Origin: Dyella_B sp036746095
Lineage (GTDB): Bacteria; Pseudomonadota; Gammaproteobacteria; Xanthomonadales; Rhodanobacteraceae
Assembly: GCF_036746095.1 (NCBI RefSeq)
Contig: NZ_DAIOEU010000011.1
Location: 1-64,000 of the forward strand
DNA length: 64,000 bases
Direction: 5' to 3'
Below the pieces are notes generated by a model. That model was not told the origin of the DNA, did no database searches, and worked only from the letters and a program-made list of their open reading frames with translations. Positions 7,598 to 16,102 of the stretch are shown piece by piece. The position numbers and the translations under genes are program-made. Positions within the stretch are counted from its first letter, which is position 1. Every line of letters starts with the position of its first letter.

Positions 7598-8217
7598 GCG
7601 CACTGCCTCGCGCGCACGAGCTGGGCCTGATCAGCTGCCACGTCTGCGGCCTGGTCTGCCGCGACACGCACGTGGATCATGCGGCCTGTCCGCGCTGCGG
7701 CAGTTCCATGCATCGGCGCAAGCCCTATAGCTGCATGCGCACGTGGGCGTTGTTGATTGCCGCGTTCATCTTCTACATTCCCGCCAACGTGTTGCCGATC
7801 ATGCGCACGGTCAGCCTGGGTGACGTGGACGACAACACCATTCTCAGCGGCGTGGTCGAGCTGTGGCAGAAAGGGTCGCCGGACCTCGCCGTGATCGTGT
7901 TCACCGCCAGCATCGTGGTGCCGATGGTGAAATTCCTGGTGATCAGCACCCTGCTGTTGAGTGCGCATCGCGGCACGTCCTGGGCGCGTCGGCAGCGGGC
8001 CATGCTGTATCGGCTGGTGGAATTCGTCGGCTACTGGTCCATGCTGGACGTGTTCGTGGTGGCTTTGCTGACGGCACTGGTGCAGTTCGGGTTTTTCAGC
8101 CAGGTGGAACCCTTGCCTGGCGTAGTGTATTTCGGCCTTACCGTGGTACTTACCATGCTGGCCTCCCAGAGTTTCGACCCCCGCCTGATATGGGATTGCC
8201 AGGACGACGATGACTGA
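7594..8217 (+). CDS. pqiA: PqiA-like inner-membrane protein, C-terminal half
   Basis: 207 residues starting at GTG 7594, which overlaps the upstream stop by four bases. The layout repeats that of the previous gene: zinc-ribbon cysteines 'CHVCGLVC' and 'CPRCGSSMH', then four membrane helices ('WALLIAAFIFYIPANVLPIM', 'LAVIVFTASIVVPMVKFLVI', 'WSMLDVFVVALLTALVQFG', 'VYFGLTVVLTMLASQSFDP'). The end 'SFDPRLIWD' is a conserved PqiA feature. With the preceding gene it makes up a complete PqiA split in two. It overlaps pqiB by eight bases. Confidence 0.88.
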   Translation: MSALPRAHELGLISCHVCGLVCRDTHVDHAACPRCGSSMHRRKPYSCMRTWALLIAAFIFYIPANVLPIMRTVSLGDVDDNTILSGVVELWQKGSPDLAVIVFTASIVVPMVKFLVISTLLLSAHRGTSWARRQRAMLYRLVEFVGYWSMLDVFVVALLTALVQFGFFSQVEPLPGVVYFGLTVVLTMLASQSFDPRLIWDCQDDDD

Positions 8218-9940
8218 CCAGAACACTCCCGATCAAAGCAGACCCAATCAGAGCGGTCCCAACCTTGGCGGCAACTTGCCCGAACCGGTGGTCAAGCATC
8301 GCCGCTTCAACGCGTCGTGGATCTGGCTGGTGCCGGCGATCGCCGCGCTGGTCGGCCTGTCGCTGGTGATCAATGCGTGGCGGCAGCAGGGGCCCGCCAT
8401 CACCATCAGCTTCCAGACCGCGCAAGGTCTGGAATCGGGCAAGACGGTGGTGAAGTACAAGGACGTGGTGGTCGGCAAGGTCACCCATATCCGACTCAGC
8501 CCGGATCACAGCAAGGTGATCGTGAAGGTGGACCTGGAAAAGAGCGCGGGCAATATCGCCGTCTCCGATTCGCGCTTCTGGGTGGTGCGTCCGCGTATCG
8601 GGCTGGGTGGCGTGTCGGGTATCGATACGTTGCTGTCGGGTTCCTTCATCGGCGTGGACGTGGGCAAGTCCACGCAGACGCAGACGGATTTTGTCGGCCT
8701 GGAGAATCCGCCTTCCGTATTGCACGACTCGCGCGGCAAGAGTTTTACCTTGCAGTCGGGTGACCTGGGTTCGCTGGATATCGGCTCGCCGGTGTATTAC
8801 CGGCGCATCCAGGTGGGTCGCGTGGCGTCGTACAAGCTGGATGAGGACGGCAAGGGCGTCACCATGAAGATCTTCGTGGACAGCCCTTACGACAAATTCG
8901 TGACCAACGAGTCGCGCTTCTGGAACGCCAGCGGCGTGGACGTCACGATTAGCGCCGATGGCCTCAAGCTCAACACTCAATCGCTGGCCACGGTGCTGGC
9001 CGGTGGCGTGGCGTTCAACGATGCGCCCGGCCCGCATCCGGACGAAAAGCCTGCCGACGAAGACGCCTCCTACACGCTGTTCGACACCGAAGCCAATGCC
9101 ATGGCGCCGCCGGATGGCGAGCCGCGCTACATCGTGATGCGCTTCGACCAGACGCTGCGAGGCTTGGCCGTAGGCGCGCCGGTGGAATTCCGCGGCATCA
9201 ATTTCGGCCACGTCGTGTCGATCCGCATGGATTACGACGAAAAGACCGGTCACTTCCCGATCAACGTCGGCGCGGTGGTTTATCCCGATCGCCTTGGCCG
9301 CGCGCACAAGAAACTGGCCGAGATCGCCAAGTCCAAGGGTGACAACGAAGATATGTCCCACCTGATCGGCACGCTGGTATCGCACGGCCTGCGTGCGGAA
9401 GCCAAGGCGGGCAACCTGCTTACCGGGCAGCTCTACATTTCGCTGGACCTGGTGCCGAAGGCGCCGAAGGTGGCGTACAACCCCGACGCGCGTCCGCTGG
9501 AAATTCCCACGGTACCGGGCAGCCTCGACAAGCTGCAGGAACAGATGGCGCAGATCGTCGACAAGCTCAGCAAGATCCCGTTCGACGCCATCGGCAACAA
9601 CCTCAACCACACGCTGGCCGACCTCGACAGCACCATCAAGCAGGTCAACGGCAACGTGCTGCCTACCTTCCAGGAGACGCTCAAGGGCGTCAACCGCACG
9701 GTGGGTACGGCGAATCAGACGCTGGGCACTGCCAACAGCGCGTTGTCGGCCGATTCGCCGCTGCAGCAAAACCTCGCTGGCACCTTGCAGGAGCTACAAC
9801 GCATGGCCCGCTCGCTGCGCGCGTTGACCGACTACTTGAACACCCAGCCGAGTTCGCTGATCCGCGGACGCAGCAAGGACGCACCACTGCCGGATGCCGG
9901 CACGCCCACCGCACAGCCGCAGCAAGGGAGCAAACCATGA
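8210..9940 (+). CDS. pqiB: MCE-domain lipid transport protein PqiB
   Basis: 576 residues. A single N-terminal membrane anchor ('ASWIWLVPAIAALVGLSLVI', about 40-60) is followed by three MCE/MlaD domains: about 66-155 ('ITISFQTAQGLESGKTVVKY'), about 180-270, and about 300-430 ('RYIVMRFDQTLRGLAVGAPV'). A long helical tail follows (about 455-550, 'LNHTLADLDSTIKQVNGNVL') that would form the hydrophobic needle or tunnel spanning the periplasm. Length and three-domain layout fit PqiB. Overlapping ends with pqiA upstream (8 bases) and pqiC downstream (ATGA) show one operon. Confidence 0.93.
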   Translation: MTDQNTPDQSRPNQSGPNLGGNLPEPVVKHRRFNASWIWLVPAIAALVGLSLVINAWRQQGPAITISFQTAQGLESGKTVVKYKDVVVGKVTHIRLSPDHSKVIVKVDLEKSAGNIAVSDSRFWVVRPRIGLGGVSGIDTLLSGSFIGVDVGKSTQTQTDFVGLENPPSVLHDSRGKSFTLQSGDLGSLDIGSPVYYRRIQVGRVASYKLDEDGKGVTMKIFVDSPYDKFVTNESRFWNASGVDVTISADGLKLNTQSLATVLAGGVAFNDAPGPHPDEKPADEDASYTLFDTEANAMAPPDGEPRYIVMRFDQTLRGLAVGAPVEFRGINFGHVVSIRMDYDEKTGHFPINVGAVVYPDRLGRAHKKLAEIAKSKGDNEDMSHLIGTLVSHGLRAEAKAGNLLTGQLYISLDLVPKAPKVAYNPDARPLEIPTVPGSLDKLQEQMAQIVDKLSKIPFDAIGNNLNHTLADLDSTIKQVNGNVLPTFQETLKGVNRTVGTANQTLGTANSALSADSPLQQNLAGTLQELQRMARSLRALTDYLNTQPSSLIRGRSKDAPLPDAGTPTAQPQQGSKP

Positions 9941-10548
9941 TTCGTATGCGACATGTCATCGCGGCATGGTGCGCGGTAGCGCTGGCGGCCTGTTCCTCCG
10001 CGCCGGTGCATTACTACACACTGATCCCCGCGCCAGCTGGCGGGCAGGGCGAATCCCCAGCGGCGCCGGCAAGCTTCCAGTTCGAGCTGATGCAAGTGGG
10101 CATTCCGGCGCAGGACGATGTGCCGCAACTCGTCGTGCGCCAGGGTGGCCAGGCCGTGGCCCTGCTCAATGGCGAGCGCTGGGCCGCACCGTTGGCGGAT
10201 GAAGTGCGTGGCGCCCTCGCGGTGGAACTGGCCCGGAGTACTGGCGCGCAGGACATCAGCGGCACCGCGCCCACGCACGGCAAGCCGGTCTTGCGCATCA
10301 AGGTCGACCTGCGCCGCTTCGATTCCTCGCCGGGCGACTATGCGTTGATCGACGCCACCTGGACGGTACGAGAGCTCGGCAGCCAAGCGGTGCTTACGTG
10401 CAGCAGCCGCATCCATGAAAGCGCGGGGCAGGGCTACGCCGGATTGGTGGCGGGCCATCAACAGGCGCTGGCGACACTGGCGGGCCAGATCGCGAGCGTG
10501 GCGCCGGCGATGGCGTCAGGAAGCGTGCCGGGCTGCCCAGCCAGGTAG
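9937..10548 (+). CDS. pqiC: Outer-membrane lipoprotein PqiC (YmbA, DUF330/ABC-type auxiliary)
   Basis: 203 residues with a lipoprotein signal peptide ('MRHVIAAWCAVALAACSSAP', lipobox LAAC) and the conserved 'HYYTLIPAP' at the mature N-terminus. The family is the outer-membrane partner of PqiB. The start overlaps the pqiB stop by four bases (ATGA), making this the last gene of the pqi operon. About 175 bp separates it from leuS. Confidence 0.9.
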   Translation: MIRMRHVIAAWCAVALAACSSAPVHYYTLIPAPAGGQGESPAAPASFQFELMQVGIPAQDDVPQLVVRQGGQAVALLNGERWAAPLADEVRGALAVELARSTGAQDISGTAPTHGKPVLRIKVDLRRFDSSPGDYALIDATWTVRELGSQAVLTCSSRIHESAGQGYAGLVAGHQQALATLAGQIASVAPAMASGSVPGCPAR

Positions 10549-10724
10549 GTGGCGGTGCGTAGCGGCGCAGGTGGGTCAGCACAACAAACCCAACCCGCGG
10601 GCCTGGCATGGGTTCTCTCACAGGGGAGGAAGCCTGACGCCCGTTTCTGCTAGTCTGCCGGGTCCCACGCAGCGCACGGCGATGGACGCCTGCACTGCCG
10701 AATATGCATCAACGGCGCCGGATC

Positions 10725-13358
10725 ATGCAGGACAACCAGACCCAAGGTTCCCCCAACGATTACAACCCGCAGACGGTGGAAGCCGCTGCGCAGCAGTATT
10801 GGATCGCGCAACGCGCGTACGAGGTGAAGGAGGACCCCTCCCGCCCCAAGTTCTACTGCCTGGCGATGCTGCCGTATCCCTCCGGCGCGCTGCACATGGG
10901 ACATGTGCGCAACTACACCATCGGCGACGTCATCAGCCGCTACCAGCGCATGACCGGCAAGAACGTGCTGCAGCCGATGAGCTGGGATGCGTTCGGCCTG
11001 CCGGCGGAAAACGCGGCGATCAAGAACAACACCGCGCCGGCCAAGTGGACGTACAAGAACATCGACCACATGCGCGAGCAGCTCAAGACCATGGGCTACG
11101 CCATCGATTGGTCGCGCGAATTTGCTACCTGCCAGCCGGAGTACTACCGCTGGGAACAGCTGATGTTCACCCGGCTGATGCAGAAAGGCCTGGCCTACCG
11201 CAAGAACGCGGTGGTGAACTGGGACCCGGTCGACCACACCGTGCTCGCCAACGAGCAGGTAATCGACGGCCGCGGCTGGCGCTCCGGCGCGCTGGTGGAA
11301 AAGCGCGAGATTCCGCAGTGGTTCCTGAAGATCACCGACTACGCGCAGGAACTGCTCGATGGCCTGGACACGCTGCCCGGCTGGCCGGATGCGGTGAAGA
11401 CCATGCAGCGCAACTGGATCGGCCGTAGTGAAGGCGTGGACATCCACTTCGCGGTGGAAGGTGAGGCCGAACCGCTGACCGTGTTCACCACGCGCCCCGA
11501 TACCTTGATGGGCGTCACCTTCGTGTCGATTGCCGGCGAACATCCGCTGGCACAGAAGGCCGCCGGCAGCAATCCGCAGTTGGCCGCGTTCCTGGATGAA
11601 CTGCGCCACGGCGGCGTGTCCGAAGCCGAACTGGAAACGCAGGAAAAGCGTGGCATGGCCACCGGCCTGTTTGCGATTCACCCGGTCACTGGCGACAAAG
11701 TGCCGGTGTGGGTAGCCAACTTCGTGCTGATGGGCTACGGCACCGGCGCGGTGATGGCCGTGCCCGGCCACGACGAACGCGATTTCGAATTCGCGCATAA
11801 ATACAACTTGCCGATCAAACAGGTGATTGCGGTGGGCGGCGGCGATGCCACCTACGATCCGCAGCATTGGAAAGAGTGGTACTCCGACAAGACGCGCGCC
11901 GACATGCGCGTGATCAACTCCGGCGAGATGGACGGCAAGAACTACCGCGATGCCTTCGACTTCATCGCCGGCAAGCTGGAAACCGCCGGCAAGGGGCATC
12001 GCCGCGTCAACTGGCGCCTGCGCGATTGGGGCGTAAGCCGCCAGCGCTATTGGGGCTGCCCGATTCCGGTGATCTACTGCGCCAAGTGCGGTGCGCTGCC
12101 GGTGCCGGAAGACCAACTGCCGGTGGTGCTGCCGGAAGACGTCGCATTCTCCGGCGTACAGTCGCCGATCAAGGCCGATCCCGAATGGCGCAAAACCACC
12201 TGCCCGCAATGTGGTGGCGCGGCCGAGCGCGAAACCGACACCTTCGATACCTTTATGGAATCGAGCTGGTACTACGCGCGCTACACCAGCCCCGGCGCGA
12301 CCGGCCTGGTCGACGAGCGCGCCAATTACTGGCTGCCGGTGGATCAATACATCGGCGGTATCGAGCACGCGATTTTGCATCTGCTGTATTTCCGCTTCTA
12401 TCACAAGCTGATGCGCGACGCGGGTTTGGTGCATGCGGACGAACCGGCCACTAACCTGCTATGCCAGGGCATGGTGATTGCCGAAACGTTCTATCGCGAA
12501 AACGCGAACGGCTCGAAGGACTGGATCAACCCGGCCGACGTGGAAATCCAGCGCGACGAAAAAGCGCGCGTGGTCGGCGCGGTGCTCAAGGCCGATGGTA
12601 AGCCGGTGTCGATCGGCGGCATCGAGAAGATGTCCAAGTCCAAGAACAACGGCGTGGATCCGCAGTTGATGGTGGAGAAATTCGGCGCCGACACGGTGCG
12701 CCTGTTCTCCATGTTCGCCGCGCCGCCGGAACAATCGCTGGAATGGAGCGAAGCCGGCGTGGAAGGCATGGCGCGTTTCCTGCGCCGCTTCTGGCGCGAG
12801 GTGATCACGCACGTCGGCCAGCCGGATCATCCGCAAGTCGATCCGTCCCAGCTGGATGCCGGCCAGAAAACGCTGCGCCGCCAGCTGCACGAAACCATCC
12901 AGAAGGTCAGCGACGACTTCGGCCGCCGCCACGCCTTCAACACCGCCATCGCCGCGCTGATGGAACTGCTCAACGCGCTCGGCAAATTCACCGACCAGAG
13001 CGACCAGGGCCGCGCCGTGCGCCATGAAGCGCTGGAAGCGATGGTGCTGCTGCTCAACCCGGTGGTGCCGCATGTCAGCCACGCCTTGTGGCAGGCACTG
13101 GGCCATGCGCAGACGGTGCTGGACGATCAGCCGTGGCCGCAGGCGGACCCGGTCGCGCTGGTGCGCGACTCGCTGACCCTGGCCGTGCAGGTGAACGGCA
13201 AGCTGCGCGGCACCGTCGAAGTGGCCGCCAACGCCTCGAAGGAAGAAGCCGAGGCGCTGGCGCGTGCGCATCCCAATGTGGCAGCCTTTCTGGAAGGGCA
13301 GACCGTGCGCAAGGTGATCGTGGTGCCTGGCAAGATCGTCAACATCGTCGCAGGATGA
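10725..13358 (+). CDS. leuS: Leucyl-tRNA synthetase
   Basis: 877 residues from ATG 10725; an in-frame ATG at 10704 would add seven residues and neither has a strong ribosome-binding site. Class I signature HIGH appears as 'YPSGALHMGH' and the KMSKS loop as 'KMSKSKNNG'. Between them lies the CP1 editing domain with its threonine-rich motif 'TTRPDTLMGVTF' and the GTGAVM region. A zinc-binding-like pair 'CAKCGALP' and 'CPQCGGAA' sits in the insert near 460-510. The C-terminal anticodon-binding domain ends 'VRKVIVVPGKIVNIVAG'. Length is normal for the bacterial enzyme. Followed immediately by lptE (4 bp), a conserved proteobacterial linkage. Confidence 0.97.
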   Translation: MQDNQTQGSPNDYNPQTVEAAAQQYWIAQRAYEVKEDPSRPKFYCLAMLPYPSGALHMGHVRNYTIGDVISRYQRMTGKNVLQPMSWDAFGLPAENAAIKNNTAPAKWTYKNIDHMREQLKTMGYAIDWSREFATCQPEYYRWEQLMFTRLMQKGLAYRKNAVVNWDPVDHTVLANEQVIDGRGWRSGALVEKREIPQWFLKITDYAQELLDGLDTLPGWPDAVKTMQRNWIGRSEGVDIHFAVEGEAEPLTVFTTRPDTLMGVTFVSIAGEHPLAQKAAGSNPQLAAFLDELRHGGVSEAELETQEKRGMATGLFAIHPVTGDKVPVWVANFVLMGYGTGAVMAVPGHDERDFEFAHKYNLPIKQVIAVGGGDATYDPQHWKEWYSDKTRADMRVINSGEMDGKNYRDAFDFIAGKLETAGKGHRRVNWRLRDWGVSRQRYWGCPIPVIYCAKCGALPVPEDQLPVVLPEDVAFSGVQSPIKADPEWRKTTCPQCGGAAERETDTFDTFMESSWYYARYTSPGATGLVDERANYWLPVDQYIGGIEHAILHLLYFRFYHKLMRDAGLVHADEPATNLLCQGMVIAETFYRENANGSKDWINPADVEIQRDEKARVVGAVLKADGKPVSIGGIEKMSKSKNNGVDPQLMVEKFGADTVRLFSMFAAPPEQSLEWSEAGVEGMARFLRRFWREVITHVGQPDHPQVDPSQLDAGQKTLRRQLHETIQKVSDDFGRRHAFNTAIAALMELLNALGKFTDQSDQGRAVRHEALEAMVLLLNPVVPHVSHALWQALGHAQTVLDDQPWPQADPVALVRDSLTLAVQVNGKLRGTVEVAANASKEEAEALARAHPNVAAFLEGQTVRKVIVVPGKIVNIVAG

Positions 13359-13362
13359 GTAC

Positions 13363-13953
13363 ATGAACCGCATGCTGAAACTGTTTGCGCTGCTGCCCGT
13401 GCTCGCCCTTGCCGGATGCGGTTTCCACCTGCGTGGCAGCGCGGCCTTGCCGCCAGGCATGCAGCGCGTGCACCTCACGGTCGGCGGTGCCGGCGATTTC
13501 CAGCGCAAGCTGGCGCGCGCCTTGCTCGCCTCCAACGTCACGCTGGAAGACAAATCCGGCCCCGGTATTGCCGAGCTGCACGTGCCGGCGCAGAACTTCA
13601 CCGTGCAATCGCTCACCATCAACGGCGCGGCGCAGGTAACCGAATTCGCGGTGCGCTTCCATGTGGTGTTTACCGCTACAAATCCCGAAGGCAAGGTCAT
13701 CGTGCCGGATCAGGCCATCGATCTGCAGCGCGAATTCAGCTATGACGCCAGCCAGCCGGTGGGTACGCAATCGCAGATGGAACAGATCCAGGGCAGCCTG
13801 ATCGACGATGCCATCCAGGCCTTGCTGTTCCGACTGCAGGCAGTGGCCAAGAACGGGGAAACCGCGGCGGCCAATGCCGTCGGTCCGCTGCCGGCCAATG
13901 CGAGCACCACCCAGGCGCCGCCGCAGTACATGCCGACGCCGATCGGCAATTAA
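13363..13953 (+). CDS. lptE: LPS-assembly lipoprotein LptE
   Basis: 196 residues. Lipoprotein signal 'LFALLPVLALAGCGFHLRGS' with the lipobox LAGC, and the hallmark 'CGFHLRG' of LptE. LptE plugs the LptD barrel in the outer membrane and helps insert lipopolysaccharide. The C-terminus is extended with an Ala/Pro-rich tail ('NASTTQAPPQYMPTPIGN'). It sits between leuS and holA, the usual order leuS-lptE-holA-nadD. Confidence 0.93.
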   Translation: MNRMLKLFALLPVLALAGCGFHLRGSAALPPGMQRVHLTVGGAGDFQRKLARALLASNVTLEDKSGPGIAELHVPAQNFTVQSLTINGAAQVTEFAVRFHVVFTATNPEGKVIVPDQAIDLQREFSYDASQPVGTQSQMEQIQGSLIDDAIQALLFRLQAVAKNGETAAANAVGPLPANASTTQAPPQYMPTPIGN

Positions 13954-13968
13954 GGGCAGGTTATAGCC

Positions 13969-14979
13969 ATGCCGCTCAACCAGATCCAGTGGCAGAAAGC
14001 GCTGGCTGCGGATCGCCTCAGCCCGGTTTACTTGTTGGCGGGCGAAGAATTGCTGGTGCTGGAGGCCGCCGACGCCTTGCGCGCACAGGCGCGCAAAGTC
14101 GGCTACAGCGAGCGCCAGGTGCTGGACGTCGGGGCGCATTTCGATTGGGATGACTTGGCGCGTTCGGCGGCAGGCATGTCGCTGTTCGCCACACGCAGGT
14201 TGCTCGACCTGCGCCTGCCTACCGGCCGTCCGGGCGTGGAAGGGGCCAAGGCGATCACCGAGTTCTGTGCCAATCCGCCGCCGGACGTCACGCTGCTGAT
14301 CACCGCGGTCGAATGGAGCAACAAGCACGAAGGCGCGTGGACCAAGCAGGTCGACAGCGCAGGCAGCGTGGTGATCTTCAACGCACCGCGCCCGAACGAA
14401 TGGGAAGCATGGATCGGCGCGCGCCTTGCTTCGCGCGGCCTGACCGCGACACCCGACGCCGTAGCCCTGCTGGCGGAGCGCGTGGAAGGCAACCTGCTCG
14501 CTGCCGCGCAGGAAATCGACAAGCTGGTCGTGCTGCATGGACAAGGCAAGATCGACTCGGCGGAGATGGAAAGCCTCGTTGCCGACAGCGCCCGCTATGA
14601 CGTGTTCAAACTGACGGATGCCGCATTGGGTGGCGATGGCGCGCGTGCGCTGCGCGTTCTCGACGGCCTGCACGCGGAAGGCGATGAGCTGATTGCGTTG
14701 ATGGGCTGGCTGGTGAATCAGTTGCAGCTGGCGCTGCGCCTGGCCAATGCACACGATTTTGGTGCGCAAGCGCGCGCGGAGCGTCTATGGCCGGCACGCG
14801 AGCAACTGTTCCGCAAGGCACTGCGCCGAGCCCCCCGCGAACACTGGATGCAATGCCTGGCCCGTGCGGCACGCATCGATCGCATCGCCAAGGGGCGCGA
14901 AGGCGGCGACGCCTGGCGGGAAACGCAGCGACTGATCGCCGCCATTGCCGAACCGCGTGCCGCGCAGGCACTGGTCTAA
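13969..14979 (+). CDS. holA: DNA polymerase III subunit delta
   Basis: 336 residues, the clamp-loader delta subunit that opens the beta sliding clamp. The N-terminus 'LSPVYLLAGEELLVLEAADA' is typical of the family, with the beta-interacting helix region around 'SLFATRRLLDLRLP'. A C-terminal collar domain follows ('RALRVLDGLHAEGDELIALM'). Length matches other proteobacterial HolA. It begins 15 bp after lptE and ends 12 bp before nadD, so the four genes from leuS are probably co-transcribed. Confidence 0.93.
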   Translation: MPLNQIQWQKALAADRLSPVYLLAGEELLVLEAADALRAQARKVGYSERQVLDVGAHFDWDDLARSAAGMSLFATRRLLDLRLPTGRPGVEGAKAITEFCANPPPDVTLLITAVEWSNKHEGAWTKQVDSAGSVVIFNAPRPNEWEAWIGARLASRGLTATPDAVALLAERVEGNLLAAAQEIDKLVVLHGQGKIDSAEMESLVADSARYDVFKLTDAALGGDGARALRVLDGLHAEGDELIALMGWLVNQLQLALRLANAHDFGAQARAERLWPAREQLFRKALRRAPREHWMQCLARAARIDRIAKGREGGDAWRETQRLIAAIAEPRAAQALV

Positions 14980-14991
14980 TCGAGACATACG

Positions 14992-15627
14992 ATGAAACCG
15001 CTGGCCCTCTTTGGCGGCACCTTCGACCCCATTCACATCGGTCATCTCAGCGTCGCCTGGGAAGCCTCCGAACTGCTCGATGCCGAAGTACGCCTGATGC
15101 CGGCCAACGTGCCGCCGCATCGTCCGCCGCCCACGGCAAGCGCGCAGCAGCGCGTGGACATGTTGCGCGCGTCGTTGCGCGGTCAATCGCGTCTGACGCT
15201 CGATACGCGCGAACTGGAACGCGGCGGCCCGTCCTACACCGTCGATACCCTGGAAGAACTGCGCCGCGACGTTGGCGAACGGCCGCTGGTGTTGCTGCTG
15301 GGCGCGGATGCGTTTGCTGGTTTGCGCAGTTGGCATCGCTGGCGCGATTTGTTTCTCGTGGCGCATATCGGCGTGATCAATCGGCCTGGTATTGATGCGT
15401 GCGTTCCGGTGGAAGTGGAGCGCGCGGTAGCGAGGCGACGTACCGATGATCCAGCAGTGATTCGCTCGCAGCCGGCGGGGAAGGTGATCGAGCTGGCGGT
15501 GACGCCACTGGAAGTTTCCGCCACGCGCATCCGCGAGTTGCTCGCGGCGGGGCGCGATCCGCGGTATCTGTTGCCAGCGGGGTTGTTCGATGATGCGGCG
15601 TTGCTTGCGCCGTATCGAGCCGGGTAG
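14992..15627 (+). CDS. nadD: Nicotinate-nucleotide adenylyltransferase
   Basis: 211 residues. The nucleotidyltransferase signature 'LFGGTFDPIHIGHL' opens the protein, and the C-terminal 'SATRIRELLAAG' motif binds ATP. It converts nicotinate mononucleotide and ATP to deamido-NAD in NAD synthesis. It is last in the leuS-lptE-holA-nadD run. Its TAG stop lies inside a hairpin (15624-15650) that probably ends transcription. In many relatives rsfS follows directly; here dipZ-msrB, sigma/anti-sigma genes and two repeat elements separate them by about 4.8 kb. Confidence 0.95.
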   Translation: MKPLALFGGTFDPIHIGHLSVAWEASELLDAEVRLMPANVPPHRPPPTASAQQRVDMLRASLRGQSRLTLDTRELERGGPSYTVDTLEELRRDVGERPLVLLLGADAFAGLRSWHRWRDLFLVAHIGVINRPGIDACVPVEVERAVARRRTDDPAVIRSQPAGKVIELAVTPLEVSATRIRELLAAGRDPRYLLPAGLFDDAALLAPYRAG

Positions 15628-15650
15628 GCTGGGATGAAATCCCAGCTTAC
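15624..15650 (+). terminator. Hairpin overlapping the nadD stop
   Basis: GTAGGCTGGGAT pairs with ATCCCAGCTTAC around GAA, one mismatch, followed by GTGCGTTTTC. The stem contains the nadD TAG. Same sequence type as other short hairpins in the window. Confidence 0.6.
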
Positions 15651-15669
15651 GTGCGTTTTCGCAGCGATT

Positions 15670-16080
15670 CGTCATTCCGGCGCAGGCCGGAATCCAGTCA
15701 AGGCAACACTGATCAAGTATCGCGGTCGTCACCAACCCTGTCTGTTCGCAGGCCAAAGGGCCGTCGGCGAAGGCAGACTGGTTGTCTGTCGAGACGGGGA
15801 CCTGCGGCATGCGAACAGACAGGGCTGGCCCCAACATATTGAATTCAAAGTGATGGGGTGAGGTCTGGAAGGTCCGCAGGCTGCGCCGCGTAGCTTGGCA
15901 AGACGGCCAGTCTTCCCGGCGCCACGCAACACACCCTGCGCGCCTTCCAGGCATCATTACGACGGCGATACTTAATCAGTGTTGCCTTAAGCATGCTGTG
16001 CGAAGCACACGATACAAAAATGATTCTGTGTGCTTCGCACGTCATATTCAGACTGGATTCCGGCCTGCGCCGGAATGACG
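15670..16080. repeat. CGTCATTCC-type REP pair split by a type A element
   Basis: A 29-base arm starting CGTCATTCCGGCGCAGGCCG (15670-15698) is perfectly complementary to 16052-16080. Inside the pair are the structured repeat at 15700-15988 and a second perfect 13-bp inverted repeat (GTGCGAAGCACAC 15998-16010 with GTGTGCTTCGCAC 16028-16040). The copy at 41632-41753 has the same outer arms and the same kind of inner hairpin but lacks the 290-bp element. This suggests the element was inserted between the arms here. Confidence 0.8.
15700..15988. repeat. Structured repeat element, type A, full copy 1
   Basis: 289 bp. The closing stem is formed by AAGGCAACACTGATCAAGTA and the following bases with the complementary end at 15988 (about 30 bp, two mismatches). 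Left helix: 15736-15750 (CCCTGTCTGTTCGCA) with 15810-15824, perfect, tipped by CAGAC-TGGTT-GTCTG (15774-15788). Linker: about 15825-15864 (contains TATTGAATT). Right helix: 15865-15880 with 15935-15950 (14 of 16 paired), tipped by AAGAC-GGCCA-GTCTT (15900-15914). No open frame of note. It lies between nadD and msrB and does not disrupt a gene. Confidence 0.85.
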
Positions 16081-16102
16081 AGTGGAAAGATTCCGGCGCT
16101 CA

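Noticed and set aside
8150..9769. 539-codon minus-strand frame opposite pqiB
   Set aside because: Shadow frame; pqiB has full MCE domains and coupled neighbours on the plus strand.
10549..10724. Leader attenuator or T-box before leuS
   Set aside because: No leucine-rich leader peptide, specifier-like structure or clear terminator could be found in this stretch.
10650..12434. 594-codon minus-strand frame opposite leuS
   Set aside because: Shadow frame of a GC-rich gene. Composition is His/Arg/Ala rich without domains, and leuS on the other strand is unmistakable.
15700..15988. Element taken as a simple MITE of a known insertion sequence
   Set aside because: The terminal inverted repeats alone would fit, but the paired internal hairpins with covarying stems are not expected of an ordinary MITE, and no transposase with matching ends is in the window.
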